This document shows, piece by piece, positions 17,449 through 25,666 of a stretch of 64,000 nt of DNA. Source of the DNA: CAYWBU01 sp942491525 (GTDB lineage: Bacteria; Desulfobacterota; Desulfomonilia; UBA1062); assembly GCA_942491525.1 (NCBI GenBank), contig CALOBW010000044.1, positions 186,001 through 250,000 on the forward strand. The letters are read 5' to 3'. Within the stretch, counting starts at the first letter, position 1; every line of letters starts with the position of its first letter. The notes beneath the pieces are model-generated. The model ran no database searches. It saw only the letters and a program-made list of their open reading frames with translations, and was not told the DNA's origin. The position numbers and the translations under genes were made by a program.

Positions 17449-18536
17449 ATTTCGACATCATCTTCCTGCTGGCCACCCTGATGCTGATGGTCGTCGGCAC
17501 GGTGATGATCTACTCTTCAAGCTACTTCGTCTCCAAGGAGATGTTCGGCAACGGCATCGCCATGACCAAGAAACACATGATCCACCTGGTGATCGGTACC
17601 GGGCTGATGTTCGGCATCATGAGCCTGGACTACACCCGCTTCAAGTCCAAGCCCCTGATGGCCCTGCTGCTGCTGGGCGGCTTCGTCTCACTGGTGCTGG
17701 TCTTCGTACCGGGCATCGGCGTCACCGGCGGCCACGCCAAACGCTGGGTGCGCATCGCCTTTATCAGCTTCCAGTCATCCGAACTGATGAAGGTGATCCT
17801 GATCCTCTTCATGGCCAACTACCTCGCAAAACGCGAACGCAACATTGAAGATTTCAGATACGGCATCCTGCCGATGCTGATGGTGATTGTCAGCGCGGCT
17901 CTGCTGATCTTTCTGGAGCCCGATTTCGGCACCGCCGCCACCATCGGCATGTGGTCGATCATCGTGCTCTTCATCGCCGGCATGCGCTGGAAGCACCTGC
18001 TGCTGATGAATGCGGTCGCCATCCCGGCCGCCGCGGCCATGATGATCATGGCGCCCTACCGCCGCGCCCGCCTGACCGCCTTCATCGACCCCTGGGAAGA
18101 CAAGTACGGCATCGGCTACCAGATCATCCAGTCCATGCTGGCCTTTGCCAAGGGCGGCCTCTTCGGCTCCGGTCTGGGCGAAGGCAGCCAGAAGCTCTTC
18201 TTCCTGCCGGCGCCCCACACCGACTTCATCCTCTCGGCCACCGGCGAGGAGCTGGGGCTGATCGGCGTGCTCATGATCATGGCCCTCTTCGGCGTCTGGA
18301 TCTGGCGCGGCTTCAAAATTGCCCACGCCACCAACGACGACTTCGGCTTCTACCTGGCCACCGCCGCCGTCACCCTGGTCGGCCTGCAGGCCATCCTCAA
18401 CATGGGAGTGGCCATGAGCGCCCTGCCCACCACTGGCCTGGCCCTGCCCTTCTTCAGCTACGGCGGTTCAACCCTGGTAACCACCCTGATGATCAGCGGC
18501 CTGATCCTCTCGGTCTCAAGAAAGGCCCGGCTATGA
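17415..18536 (+). CDS. ftsW: Septal peptidoglycan glycosyltransferase FtsW (SEDS)
   Basis: A 373-residue polytopic SEDS-family protein that polymerises lipid II at the septum with FtsI. Motifs include VMIYSSS near the N-terminus, KRWVRIAFISFQSSELMK, LEPDFGTA, GYQIIQSMLAFAKGGLFG and the C-terminal LPTTGLALPFFSYGGSTL. Length is typical. It ends with a 4-base overlap into murG. Confidence 0.96.
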   Translation: MRTRDNEERELDFDIIFLLATLMLMVVGTVMIYSSSYFVSKEMFGNGIAMTKKHMIHLVIGTGLMFGIMSLDYTRFKSKPLMALLLLGGFVSLVLVFVPGIGVTGGHAKRWVRIAFISFQSSELMKVILILFMANYLAKRERNIEDFRYGILPMLMVIVSAALLIFLEPDFGTAATIGMWSIIVLFIAGMRWKHLLLMNAVAIPAAAAMMIMAPYRRARLTAFIDPWEDKYGIGYQIIQSMLAFAKGGLFGSGLGEGSQKLFFLPAPHTDFILSATGEELGLIGVLMIMALFGVWIWRGFKIAHATNDDFGFYLATAAVTLVGLQAILNMGVAMSALPTTGLALPFFSYGGSTLVTTLMISGLILSVSRKARL

Positions 18537-19588
18537 GAATTCTCTTAACTGCCGGCGGGACCGGGGGACACATCATGCCGGCCATGGCCATTGCCGAGGC
18601 GCTGCGCGACCTCGACTCCAGCTGCGAGCTGCTCTATGTGGGCACCGACCGTGGTCTGGAGGAGAAGCTGGCCAGAGACCACAAGTTGAACTTCATCTCC
18701 CTGAGCGCCATGGGCATCAAGGGCAAATCCTTCACCAACCTGGTCAAGTCGATCAGGGTCAATGGAGCGGCCTTCATTAAAGCCTTGAGGGTTGTCGGCG
18801 AGTTCAAACCCGACTGGGTCATCGGCACCGGCGGCTACGTCACCGGTATGGTGGTGCTGGCCGGCAAGCTCAAAGGCGCCAGCTGCGCCATCCATGAGCA
18901 GAACTCGGTGCCCGGCCTGACCAACCGCATCCTGGCCAGAATGGCGGACCGCATCTACCTGGCCTTCCCGGACCGCGACCGCAAGTTCCCGGCCGCCAAG
19001 AGCAGCCTGGTGGGCAACCCGGTGCGCAAGAGCCTCAACGCCCTCGACCGCAACACTGCTCCGGCCAAGCTGCTGATCATGGGCGGCAGCCTGGGGGCCC
19101 ACAGCATCAACGTGGCCGCCAGCCAGGCTCTCAAAATCCTGAGCGCCAACAACTTTACCGTGGATGCCATCCACCAGACCGGCAAGGCCGACCTGGCAAT
19201 GGTCCGTGACAGTTATGCCGACATTGCACGTGCTGAAGCCAGAGACTTCATCGACGACATGGCGGCCGTCTACCGCGACACCCGGCTGATGCTCTGCCGG
19301 GCCGGCGGCCTCTCGCTGGCCGAGGCCTCGCGTATGGGCATCCCGGCCATCATGGTGCCCTTCCCGCACGCCACCGACGACCACCAGCGCAAAAACGCCG
19401 AGTTCGTCGCCCAGGCCGGCGGCGGCTGGATCATTCATGACAGCGAGCTGCACCCCGAGACCCTGGCCACCAGGATCGAAGAGCTCTTTAACAGTGAGCA
19501 TGAACTTAAGCAGCGGTCAAAGGCCATCAGATCCCTTAAGCTGGGTGACGGCGCCGAAAGAATCGCCAAGGAGATATTAGGTGTTTAA
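18533..19588 (+). CDS. murG: UDP-GlcNAc:lipid I N-acetylglucosaminyltransferase MurG
   Basis: A 351-residue peripheral membrane GT28 enzyme that converts lipid I to lipid II. The N-terminus is MRILLTAGGTGGHIMPA, with GTGGYVTGMVV and AIHEQNSVPGLTNRILA. The C-terminal UDP-GlcNAc domain has MGGSLGAHSIN, CRAGGLSLAEA and PFPHATDDHQRKNAE. An open frame extends far upstream inside ftsW, but the ATG at 18533 overlapping the ftsW stop gives the conserved start. Confidence 0.96.
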   Translation: MRILLTAGGTGGHIMPAMAIAEALRDLDSSCELLYVGTDRGLEEKLARDHKLNFISLSAMGIKGKSFTNLVKSIRVNGAAFIKALRVVGEFKPDWVIGTGGYVTGMVVLAGKLKGASCAIHEQNSVPGLTNRILARMADRIYLAFPDRDRKFPAAKSSLVGNPVRKSLNALDRNTAPAKLLIMGGSLGAHSINVAASQALKILSANNFTVDAIHQTGKADLAMVRDSYADIARAEARDFIDDMAAVYRDTRLMLCRAGGLSLAEASRMGIPAIMVPFPHATDDHQRKNAEFVAQAGGGWIIHDSELHPETLATRIEELFNSEHELKQRSKAIRSLKLGDGAERIAKEILGV

Positions 19589-20951
19589 AGGAATTACCAA
19601 AATCCACTTTGTGGGCATCGGCGGCATCGGCATGTCCGGCATCGCCGAGCTACTCCTAAACCTGGGCTTCAAGGTTTCGGGCTCGGACGTCACCCGCAAC
19701 GACAACATCAAGCGCCTCGAGAAGCTGGGCGCCGCCATCCACATCGGCCATGCCGCCGAAAATATCGGCTGCGCCGAAGTGGTGGTCTACTCTTCAGCCG
19801 TCAAGATGGACAACCCCGAGTGCGCCGCGGCCAAGGACAGGGGCCTGCCGGTCATCCCGCGCGCCGAGATGCTGGCCGAGCTGATGCGCATGAAGCACTC
19901 AATCGCCATCGCCGGCACCCACGGCAAGACCACCACCACCTCCATGCTGGCCACCATCCTGGCCCACGCCAACCTGGACCCCACCGCCATCATCGGCGGC
20001 AAACTTGACATGTTCGAATCAAATGCCAAGCTGGGCGACGGCGACCTGCTGGTGGCCGAGGCCGACGAGTCGGACCGTTCCTTCCTCAAGCTGGCGCCCA
20101 TCGTGGCAGTGGTCACCAACATTGAAGAGGAGCACATGGACTGCTACCGCGACCTGCAGGACATCCTCGAGACCTACGTCGAGTTTCTCAACAAGGTGCC
20201 CTTCTACGGGTTCAACATGATCTGCCTGGATGATGAAAACGTCCAGATCATCCTGCCGCGCCTCGAGCGCAAGGTGGTTACCTACGGCTCCCACACCCAG
20301 GCCACCTACCGCTACACCGAGGCCAGCTTTGATCGTTTCACCTCCAACTTCAAGGTCCACAAGCAGGAGCAGATCTTAGGCGAAATCAACCTGCAGGTGC
20401 CCGGCACCCACAACTGTCAAAACGCCCTGGCCGCCATCGGCTCCGCCCTTGAGCTGGGACTGGACTTTGAAACCGTCAAGAGCGGCATCGAGGCCTACAA
20501 GGGCGTGCAGCGCCGCTTCCACATCCGCGGCGAGATATCGGGCATCACCATCATGGACGACTACGGTCACCACCCCACCGAGATCCGCATGACCCTGGAG
20601 GCCATCAAAAACGGCTTCCCGGACAACCGCATCGTGGCGATCTTCCAGCCCCACCGCTACTCGCGCACCGAGGATCTCTTCGACCAGTTCGCCACTTCGT
20701 TCTACGATGCGGCCCAGCTCTACGTGACCGAGATCTACGCCGCCTCCGAGAAGCCCATTGAGGGCGTCAGCGGTGAGGCGCTGGCTCAGAATATCAAGCA
20801 GCACGGCCACCGCAATGTGAGCTACATCAAGGATAAGGAGCACATTCCGGCCGAAATTATCGACACCCTACAGGAGGGTGACATTGTGATTTTCCTGGGT
20901 GCCGGCGACGTCTGGCGCCAGGGTGTGAACATTTTGGAACTTTTAAAATAA
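19581..20951 (+). CDS. murC: UDP-MurNAc:L-alanine ligase MurC
   Basis: A 456-residue Mur ligase that adds the first stem residue. It begins MFKGITKIHFVGIGGIGMSG, has AIAGTHGKTTTTSMLATIL, the substrate residues in EADESDRSFL, and the C-terminal DDYGHHPTEI and FQPHRYSRT. The start is GTG, with AAGGAGA at 19568-19574 as ribosome site, overlapping murG by 8 bases. Confidence 0.96.
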   Translation: MFKGITKIHFVGIGGIGMSGIAELLLNLGFKVSGSDVTRNDNIKRLEKLGAAIHIGHAAENIGCAEVVVYSSAVKMDNPECAAAKDRGLPVIPRAEMLAELMRMKHSIAIAGTHGKTTTTSMLATILAHANLDPTAIIGGKLDMFESNAKLGDGDLLVAEADESDRSFLKLAPIVAVVTNIEEEHMDCYRDLQDILETYVEFLNKVPFYGFNMICLDDENVQIILPRLERKVVTYGSHTQATYRYTEASFDRFTSNFKVHKQEQILGEINLQVPGTHNCQNALAAIGSALELGLDFETVKSGIEAYKGVQRRFHIRGEISGITIMDDYGHHPTEIRMTLEAIKNGFPDNRIVAIFQPHRYSRTEDLFDQFATSFYDAAQLYVTEIYAASEKPIEGVSGEALAQNIKQHGHRNVSYIKDKEHIPAEIIDTLQEGDIVIFLGAGDVWRQGVNILELLK

Positions 20952-20968
20952 ATTAGGGGAGAGGGAAG

Positions 20969-21838
20969 ATGGAGAATCTCATTACTGGAGACGAACAGAT
21001 GATTAAGTGTTCTAACATTGACTCGAGTCAGATGACGAGCATGCACGCCCAGAGCCGTATCGAGAACCTCTTTGAGGTCGAATCGGTCATGGAGCTGGCC
21101 CGTCTGGTAGCCGAGCAGAAGAACTTCTATCTGTTGGGCGGCGGCAGCAACACGGTCTTCGCCGGCAACCCGGTCAAAACTCCGGTCATCAAGCTCGGCA
21201 AGTGCTTCGAGGGCATGCGCATGATCGGCGAGAAGACCATCTATGTGGGCGCGGCCACCAGCACCACCAGACTGCTCAAGCTGAGCATCGAGAAGGGCCT
21301 GAGCGGCCTCGAGTTCCTCTGGGGCATCCCGGGCCAGATCGGCGGCGCCATCTTCATGAACGCCGGCGCCCAGGGCCAGGGCATCCTGGATGCGGTCAGC
21401 AGCATCGATGTCATCGACAAGACCGGCGCCTACTCCATCGACGTTTCCGATCTCGACTCGGGTTACCGCCTGAGCGGCCTCGAGCATGACACCGTCATCA
21501 TCGGCGCCCACCTCGACCTGCAGCCCAGCACCACGGCCCAGGTTAAGGAGAACATTGAGCGCATGCGCCAAGCCCGGGCCAATCAGCCCAAGGGTTACAG
21601 CTGCGGCTGCATCTTCAAGAACCCGCCCCAGGACTCGGCCGGTCGTCTGATCGATGCCGCCGGCCTCAAGGGTCTGCGCATCGGCGATGCCCACATTTCC
21701 GAAAAACATGCAAACTTCATCATCAACGACGGCGGCGCCAGCGGCGAGGAGATCTCGCGACTGATCGAACTGGCCAAGAAGCGCGTCAACGAAATCTTCG
21801 ATGTGGAACTCGAAGAGGAGGTTAAAATCATTGTTTGA
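20969..21838 (+). CDS. murB: UDP-N-acetylenolpyruvoylglucosamine reductase MurB
   Basis: A 289-residue flavoprotein that reduces enolpyruvyl-UDP-GlcNAc to UDP-MurNAc. The FAD-binding N-terminal half carries LLGGGSNTVFA, GLEFLWGIPGQIGGAIFMNAG. The C-terminal part has the catalytic-serine region CGCIFKNP, with AGRLIDAAGLKG and HANFIINDGGAS, as in type II MurB. A GGGAAG site precedes the ATG. MurB inside dcw between murC and ftsQ, with ddl missing, is the arrangement seen here. Confidence 0.95.
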   Translation: MENLITGDEQMIKCSNIDSSQMTSMHAQSRIENLFEVESVMELARLVAEQKNFYLLGGGSNTVFAGNPVKTPVIKLGKCFEGMRMIGEKTIYVGAATSTTRLLKLSIEKGLSGLEFLWGIPGQIGGAIFMNAGAQGQGILDAVSSIDVIDKTGAYSIDVSDLDSGYRLSGLEHDTVIIGAHLDLQPSTTAQVKENIERMRQARANQPKGYSCGCIFKNPPQDSAGRLIDAAGLKGLRIGDAHISEKHANFIINDGGASGEEISRLIELAKKRVNEIFDVELEEEVKIIV

Positions 21839-22601
21839 TGATTACAAACCGCGCAAACGGAGCAAATCCCGCTCTAAAAAACGCAGAGAGTCGCACCTGA
21901 ACAGCGTGCTGCGCCTCTCCATCTGGATCTGCCTGGGCGTATCGTGCGCCATGGTGGTCTTCTGCGCGGTGGCCTATATTTCCAACAGCGACACCTTCAA
22001 CGTGCGCATGGTCAAGGTTGAAGGCCTGCGCCAGGTTCCGCTGGACGACATCCTCAGCAAGATCGACCTTGCTGAGGGTGACAACATCTTCTCCTGGAAT
22101 CAGCAGAACGCCCGCGAAGCCCTCGAAGCCAACCCCTGGATCAAGGATCTCAGGATCTCCAGACGCTTCCTGCCAACCGCGGTGCAGATCAATGTGGTCG
22201 AACACCAACCGGCCGCCACCCTGATCATGGGCGACAAACGCTACTATCTGACCGAAAATGGCCGCATCTTCGTGCCGGCCGGCGAAGAGGACCGCGGCAT
22301 GTTGATCACCATCCGGGATGAACTGCCGGCCGAAGATGAGCTGCAGCAGCTGATCTTGCGCGGCTTCAGCGCCATCAGAATCGTTGAGCAGCAGGGGCTC
22401 AAGGTTGCAAGCCTGAGCATCTCCTCGGGCGAGAATATGCTGCTGGGCCTGGACAGCGGCCTAAGCCTGGCATTCCAGAGTGAAATTACACCCCGCAAGG
22501 CAGAGATGGCCATGCTGGCCCTGGATAAATTGGGCACCATGGGCAAGCAGGTCATGGACCTCTCCTGCGAGGATAAAATAATCTTAAGAGATAGGGGTTA
22601 A
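21831..22601 (+). CDS. ftsQ: Cell division protein FtsQ
   Basis: A bitopic divisome protein of about 256 residues. A very basic cytoplasmic tail (KPRKRSKSRSKKRR) precedes one membrane helix (about residues 30-50). A POTRA domain starts FNVRMVKVEGLRQVPLDDIL, and a beta domain follows. The preferred start is TTG at 21831, 9 bases after GAGGAGG and overlapping the murB stop by 8 bases. An in-frame ATG at 21801 would add ten residues but lacks such a site. FtsQ connects FtsL and its partners to the divisome. Confidence 0.88.
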   Translation: MFDDYKPRKRSKSRSKKRRESHLNSVLRLSIWICLGVSCAMVVFCAVAYISNSDTFNVRMVKVEGLRQVPLDDILSKIDLAEGDNIFSWNQQNAREALEANPWIKDLRISRRFLPTAVQINVVEHQPAATLIMGDKRYYLTENGRIFVPAGEEDRGMLITIRDELPAEDELQQLILRGFSAIRIVEQQGLKVASLSISSGENMLLGLDSGLSLAFQSEITPRKAEMAMLALDKLGTMGKQVMDLSCEDKIILRDRG

Positions 22602-22602
22602 A

Positions 22603-23829
22603 ATGGCACCAAGAGAGAGAATAATTGTAGGACTGGATATCGGCACCACCAAGATATGCTGTCTGATTACCGAACTCAAGGAGGGGGGCGACCTGGAGGT
22701 CATCGGTTTCGGCACCACCGAATCCAAGGGCCTCAAGCGCGGCCTGGTGGTCAACATGGAGGATACCGTACATGCCATCCGTCACGCCGTTGAGGATGCC
22801 GAAAAGATGGCCGGCATCCGGGTCGACGACGTCTACACCGGCATCGCCGGCGGCCACATCCAGGGCATCAGCACCAACGGCGTCATCGCCATCAAGGGCG
22901 ACGAGATCACCCTGGCCGAAAAGAAGCGCGTCGTCGAACAGGCCAAAGATTTTGCCAAGCCGGTCGGCGTGGAGATCATCCATGTGCTGCCCCAGGAGTT
23001 CAGCGTTGACGAGGTCAACGGCATTGTCGATCCGGTCGGCATGGCCGGCAACCGCCTGGAAGTGCGCGTGCACATCGTGACCGGCTCCATCGCCGCCGTC
23101 AGCAACATCTCCAAATGCGCGCAGAAGGCCGGCCTGGGCCTCGAGGACATCGTGCTGCAGCAGATCGCCTCTTCCAGCGCCATCCTGACCCCTGATGAGA
23201 AGCAGCTGGGCGTGATCCTGATGGATATCGGCGGCGGCACCACCGACATCGCCGTCTTCTATGACGGCGCCATCCGCCACACCTCGGTGCTGGCCATGGG
23301 CGGCGACTACGTCACCAATGATATCGCCGTGGGCCTCAGAACCCCCATCGGCGAGGCCGAACGCCTCAAGGTCAAATATGGCCACGCCATCTCCAGCCGC
23401 GTTTCAAGCGATGAACAGCTGGAGGTGCCGTCAATCGGCGGCGACACAGTCAACACGGTTGAGCGCCGCATCCTCTCCGAGATCATCGAGAGCCGCATGG
23501 AGGAGCTCTTCAAGCTGGCCTACAACGAGCTCAGGGAGACCGGCCTGACCGACAAGATCTCAGCCGGCCTGGTCCTGACCGGCGGCGCCAGCTCGCTGGA
23601 GGGCGTTGCCGACCTGGCCGAGGGCATCATGCACATGCCGGTGCGTGTCGGCACACCGCGCGGCATCAAGGGCCTGGTGGAGCTGGTCAACTCACCGGCC
23701 TACGCCACGGCCGTGGGTCTCTGTAAATATGAGGCCAGCCGGCCGGTCTACACCTATCGTCCACAGGGGAATTCTTACATCGAGGGGCTCCTGCAAAGAA
23801 TCATAAACTGGTTTAAAGAAGTATTCTAA
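22603..23829 (+). CDS. ftsA: Cell division protein FtsA
   Basis: A 408-residue actin-like ATPase that tethers FtsZ to the membrane. Motifs: VGLDIGTTKICCLI (phosphate 1), MDIGGGTTDIAVF (phosphate 2), LTGGASSLEG (adenosine). The 1C domain holds the SHS2 region. The C-terminus YIEGLLQRIINWFKEVF is a typical amphipathic membrane-targeting helix. It starts 1 base after ftsQ and ends 12 bases before ftsZ. Confidence 0.97.
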   Translation: MAPRERIIVGLDIGTTKICCLITELKEGGDLEVIGFGTTESKGLKRGLVVNMEDTVHAIRHAVEDAEKMAGIRVDDVYTGIAGGHIQGISTNGVIAIKGDEITLAEKKRVVEQAKDFAKPVGVEIIHVLPQEFSVDEVNGIVDPVGMAGNRLEVRVHIVTGSIAAVSNISKCAQKAGLGLEDIVLQQIASSSAILTPDEKQLGVILMDIGGGTTDIAVFYDGAIRHTSVLAMGGDYVTNDIAVGLRTPIGEAERLKVKYGHAISSRVSSDEQLEVPSIGGDTVNTVERRILSEIIESRMEELFKLAYNELRETGLTDKISAGLVLTGGASSLEGVADLAEGIMHMPVRVGTPRGIKGLVELVNSPAYATAVGLCKYEASRPVYTYRPQGNSYIEGLLQRIINWFKEVF

Positions 23830-23841
23830 AAGGAGGGCATT

Positions 23842-25197
23842 ATGTTTGAACTGGAACAAGTAGAGAACACTGGGGCACAGATCAAGGTTATCGGCGTTGG
23901 GGGCTGTGGTTGTAACGCTGTAAACAACATGATCAACGCCAAGCTCAAGGGTGTTGACTTCATGGCCTGCAATACGGACATCCAGACGCTCAAATCGTCG
24001 CTCAGCTCAAACCGCATCCAGATCGGCAGCAAGCTGACCAAGGGTCTGGGCGCCGGCGGCAACCCTGAGATGGGCAAGATGGCGGCCGAAGAGTCCGAGA
24101 ATGAGATCCGCGAATCTCTGAACGGCTCGGACATGGTCTTCATCACCAGCGGCATGGGCGGCGGTACCGGTACCGGCGCATCACCCAGCGTTGCCAAGGT
24201 CGCCAAGGAGATGGGCATCCTGACTGTGGCCGTTGTCACCAAACCTTTCCCCTTCGAGGGCAAACGTAAAATGAAACAGGCCGAGAGCGGTGAAGCCGCC
24301 CTGGCCCAGAATGTGGATGCCTTGATTGTCATCCCCAATAACCGCCTTCTGAGCATGGCCGGCAAGAACATCCCCATGCTGGAGGTCTTCAAGAAGGCCG
24401 ACGAGATCCTGATCAACGCGGTCAAGGGCATCTCAGATCTGATCAACTACACCGGCTTCATCAACGTTGACTTCAACGATGTCAAAGCCGTCATGAGCGA
24501 AAAGGGCAAGGCCCTGATGGGCATCGGCACCGGCATCGGCGAAGGCCGCGCCCACGAGGCCGCCAACGCCGCCATCTCCAGCCCGCTGCTGGACGACATG
24601 GACATCCAGGGCGCCAAGGGACTGCTGATCAACATCACCGGCGGCCCCAACATGACCATGGATGAGATCTACGAGGCCTCCTCGCTGATCCAGTCCGCGG
24701 CCCACGAGGATGCCAATGTCATCTGGGGCGTGGTCATCGATGAGAGCATGAGCGAGGAGATGTCCATCACAGTTGTGGCCACCGGCTTCGCCAACAATGC
24801 CGTGGTTCTGGACGCCGCACCGGTCAAGCAGATCGTCGAAGAGACCGTGATGCAGCAGAACCAGCAGGCCGCCGTCGGCCAGAGCACAACCATCGACTAC
24901 GACAGCGACTACTCAACCCCGGCCTTCATGCGCAACCGCAAAGCCAGCTCCTCAATCTTCAAAAAGAGCGAGCCCCAGCTGCCCGAGGAGGTCAGCGACA
25001 AGACAACTTTTTTTAGACGTGTAGAACAGGGCGCCTCGGAGGAGCCTGACCAGACATTCTTCATGGCCAAGAAGGAGAAGCTCAAGGAGCAGAAGAAGGT
25101 TCGCGAGGTGATCCAGATGGGCATGGTCGTGGACGAGAGCATCCTGGACGACGACAGCTACAATGTACCGACCTTCCTGAGAAAGAAGGCCGACTAA
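23842..25197 (+). CDS. ftsZ: Cell division GTPase FtsZ
   Basis: A 451-residue tubulin homologue that forms the Z ring. The N-terminal GTPase has VIGVGGCGCNAVNNMI and the tubulin signature GMGGGTGTGASP (about 108-119). The T7-loop region reads NVDFNDVKAVM. A variable linker (about 330-435) ends in the conserved C-terminal peptide YNVPTFLRKKAD, the site for FtsA and other partners. A strong AAGGAGG site precedes the ATG. It is the last clear coding gene of the cluster; lpxC is not next to it. Confidence 0.98.
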   Translation: MFELEQVENTGAQIKVIGVGGCGCNAVNNMINAKLKGVDFMACNTDIQTLKSSLSSNRIQIGSKLTKGLGAGGNPEMGKMAAEESENEIRESLNGSDMVFITSGMGGGTGTGASPSVAKVAKEMGILTVAVVTKPFPFEGKRKMKQAESGEAALAQNVDALIVIPNNRLLSMAGKNIPMLEVFKKADEILINAVKGISDLINYTGFINVDFNDVKAVMSEKGKALMGIGTGIGEGRAHEAANAAISSPLLDDMDIQGAKGLLINITGGPNMTMDEIYEASSLIQSAAHEDANVIWGVVIDESMSEEMSITVVATGFANNAVVLDAAPVKQIVEETVMQQNQQAAVGQSTTIDYDSDYSTPAFMRNRKASSSIFKKSEPQLPEEVSDKTTFFRRVEQGASEEPDQTFFMAKKEKLKEQKKVREVIQMGMVVDESILDDDSYNVPTFLRKKAD

Positions 25198-25513
25198 ATG
25201 CAACAGCGCAGACGCACTGAAAACTTTGCTACACCTGCAATTTGCGGGGCAAATCTGCGTGTCTGCCGTAAACTTACAGCTCCCCGCCATGGGGAGCAAA
25301 GTGATGCCGTGTTCGCCGCCGCCTTGATCCCTGACGGCGCGAGACGAAAACTACCCAAACCCAGATTCAAAACGGTGGATGCCCAAAAGCAAGCATACCT
25401 CCAAACCGGTTCCGGTATAAGCGGTTTGCCCCCCGCTTTTACCATGCCCAGACCGGTTGCTTTTCCACCAAACCCCAACAAACCAGTTTAAACCTACACG
25501 GCTAAGGGATCAT
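25198..25513 (+). other. Structured stretch between ftsZ and its terminator, probably non-coding
   Basis: This 316-base region separates ftsZ from the terminator. It holds a perfect hairpin GCTCCCC/GGGGAGC (25279-25297) and several repeated CCGGTT/ACCGG words (around 25390-25470). A 97-codon open frame starts right after the ftsZ stop, but its codon use (AGA, CTA, CCA, CAA) is unlike the neighbouring genes and its product is Arg/Pro-rich with no recognised domain. It may be a long structured 3' UTR, a small RNA, or a poorly conserved small protein. Confidence 0.5.
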
Positions 25514-25547
25514 ATGGGGCTCGGACAATCGTCCGGGCCTCATTTTT
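25514..25547 (+). terminator. Terminator of the dcw cluster
   Basis: A 13-bp stem with two G-U pairs (ATGGGGCTCGGAC with GTCCGGGCCTCAT, loop AATC) is followed by five T. It is placed to end the mraZ-ftsZ transcript about 320 bases past ftsZ. Confidence 0.85.
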
Positions 25548-25579
25548 ATCCAGCCGTTCCTACAGCACTCACGCTTATG

Positions 25580-25593
25580 AATGAACGTTCATT
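25580..25593. promoter_or_regulatory. 14-bp perfect palindrome, possible TetR-type operator
   Basis: AATGAACGTTCATT is a perfect palindrome that ends 5 bases upstream of the -35 element of the next promoter. Sites of this form are common for TetR-family regulators; the regulator is not in the window. Confidence 0.55.
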
Positions 25594-25598
25594 GTCAA

Positions 25599-25627
25599 TT
25601 GACTTTGAAAATTTGGCCTTGTATATA
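25599..25627 (+). promoter_or_regulatory. Promoter of the OFA-type transporter gene
   Basis: TTGACT (25599-25604), a 17-base spacer and TATATA (25622-25627) lie about 40 bases before the start codon. Confidence 0.75.
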
Positions 25628-25666
25628 TAGGTTTGTAGTTATCATTTTTATTGAGGAGGTTTATGC

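Noticed and set aside
17951..18532. N-terminal extension of MurG inside ftsW
   Set aside because: The open frame is an artefact of overlapping GC-rich codons; the conserved MurG start with overlap to the ftsW stop is at 18533.
25198..25491. 97-codon frame right after ftsZ as a protein gene
   Set aside because: Codon use differs from all neighbours, the product is rich in Arg and Pro without a domain, and the region contains hairpins. Kept as an unexplained stretch.
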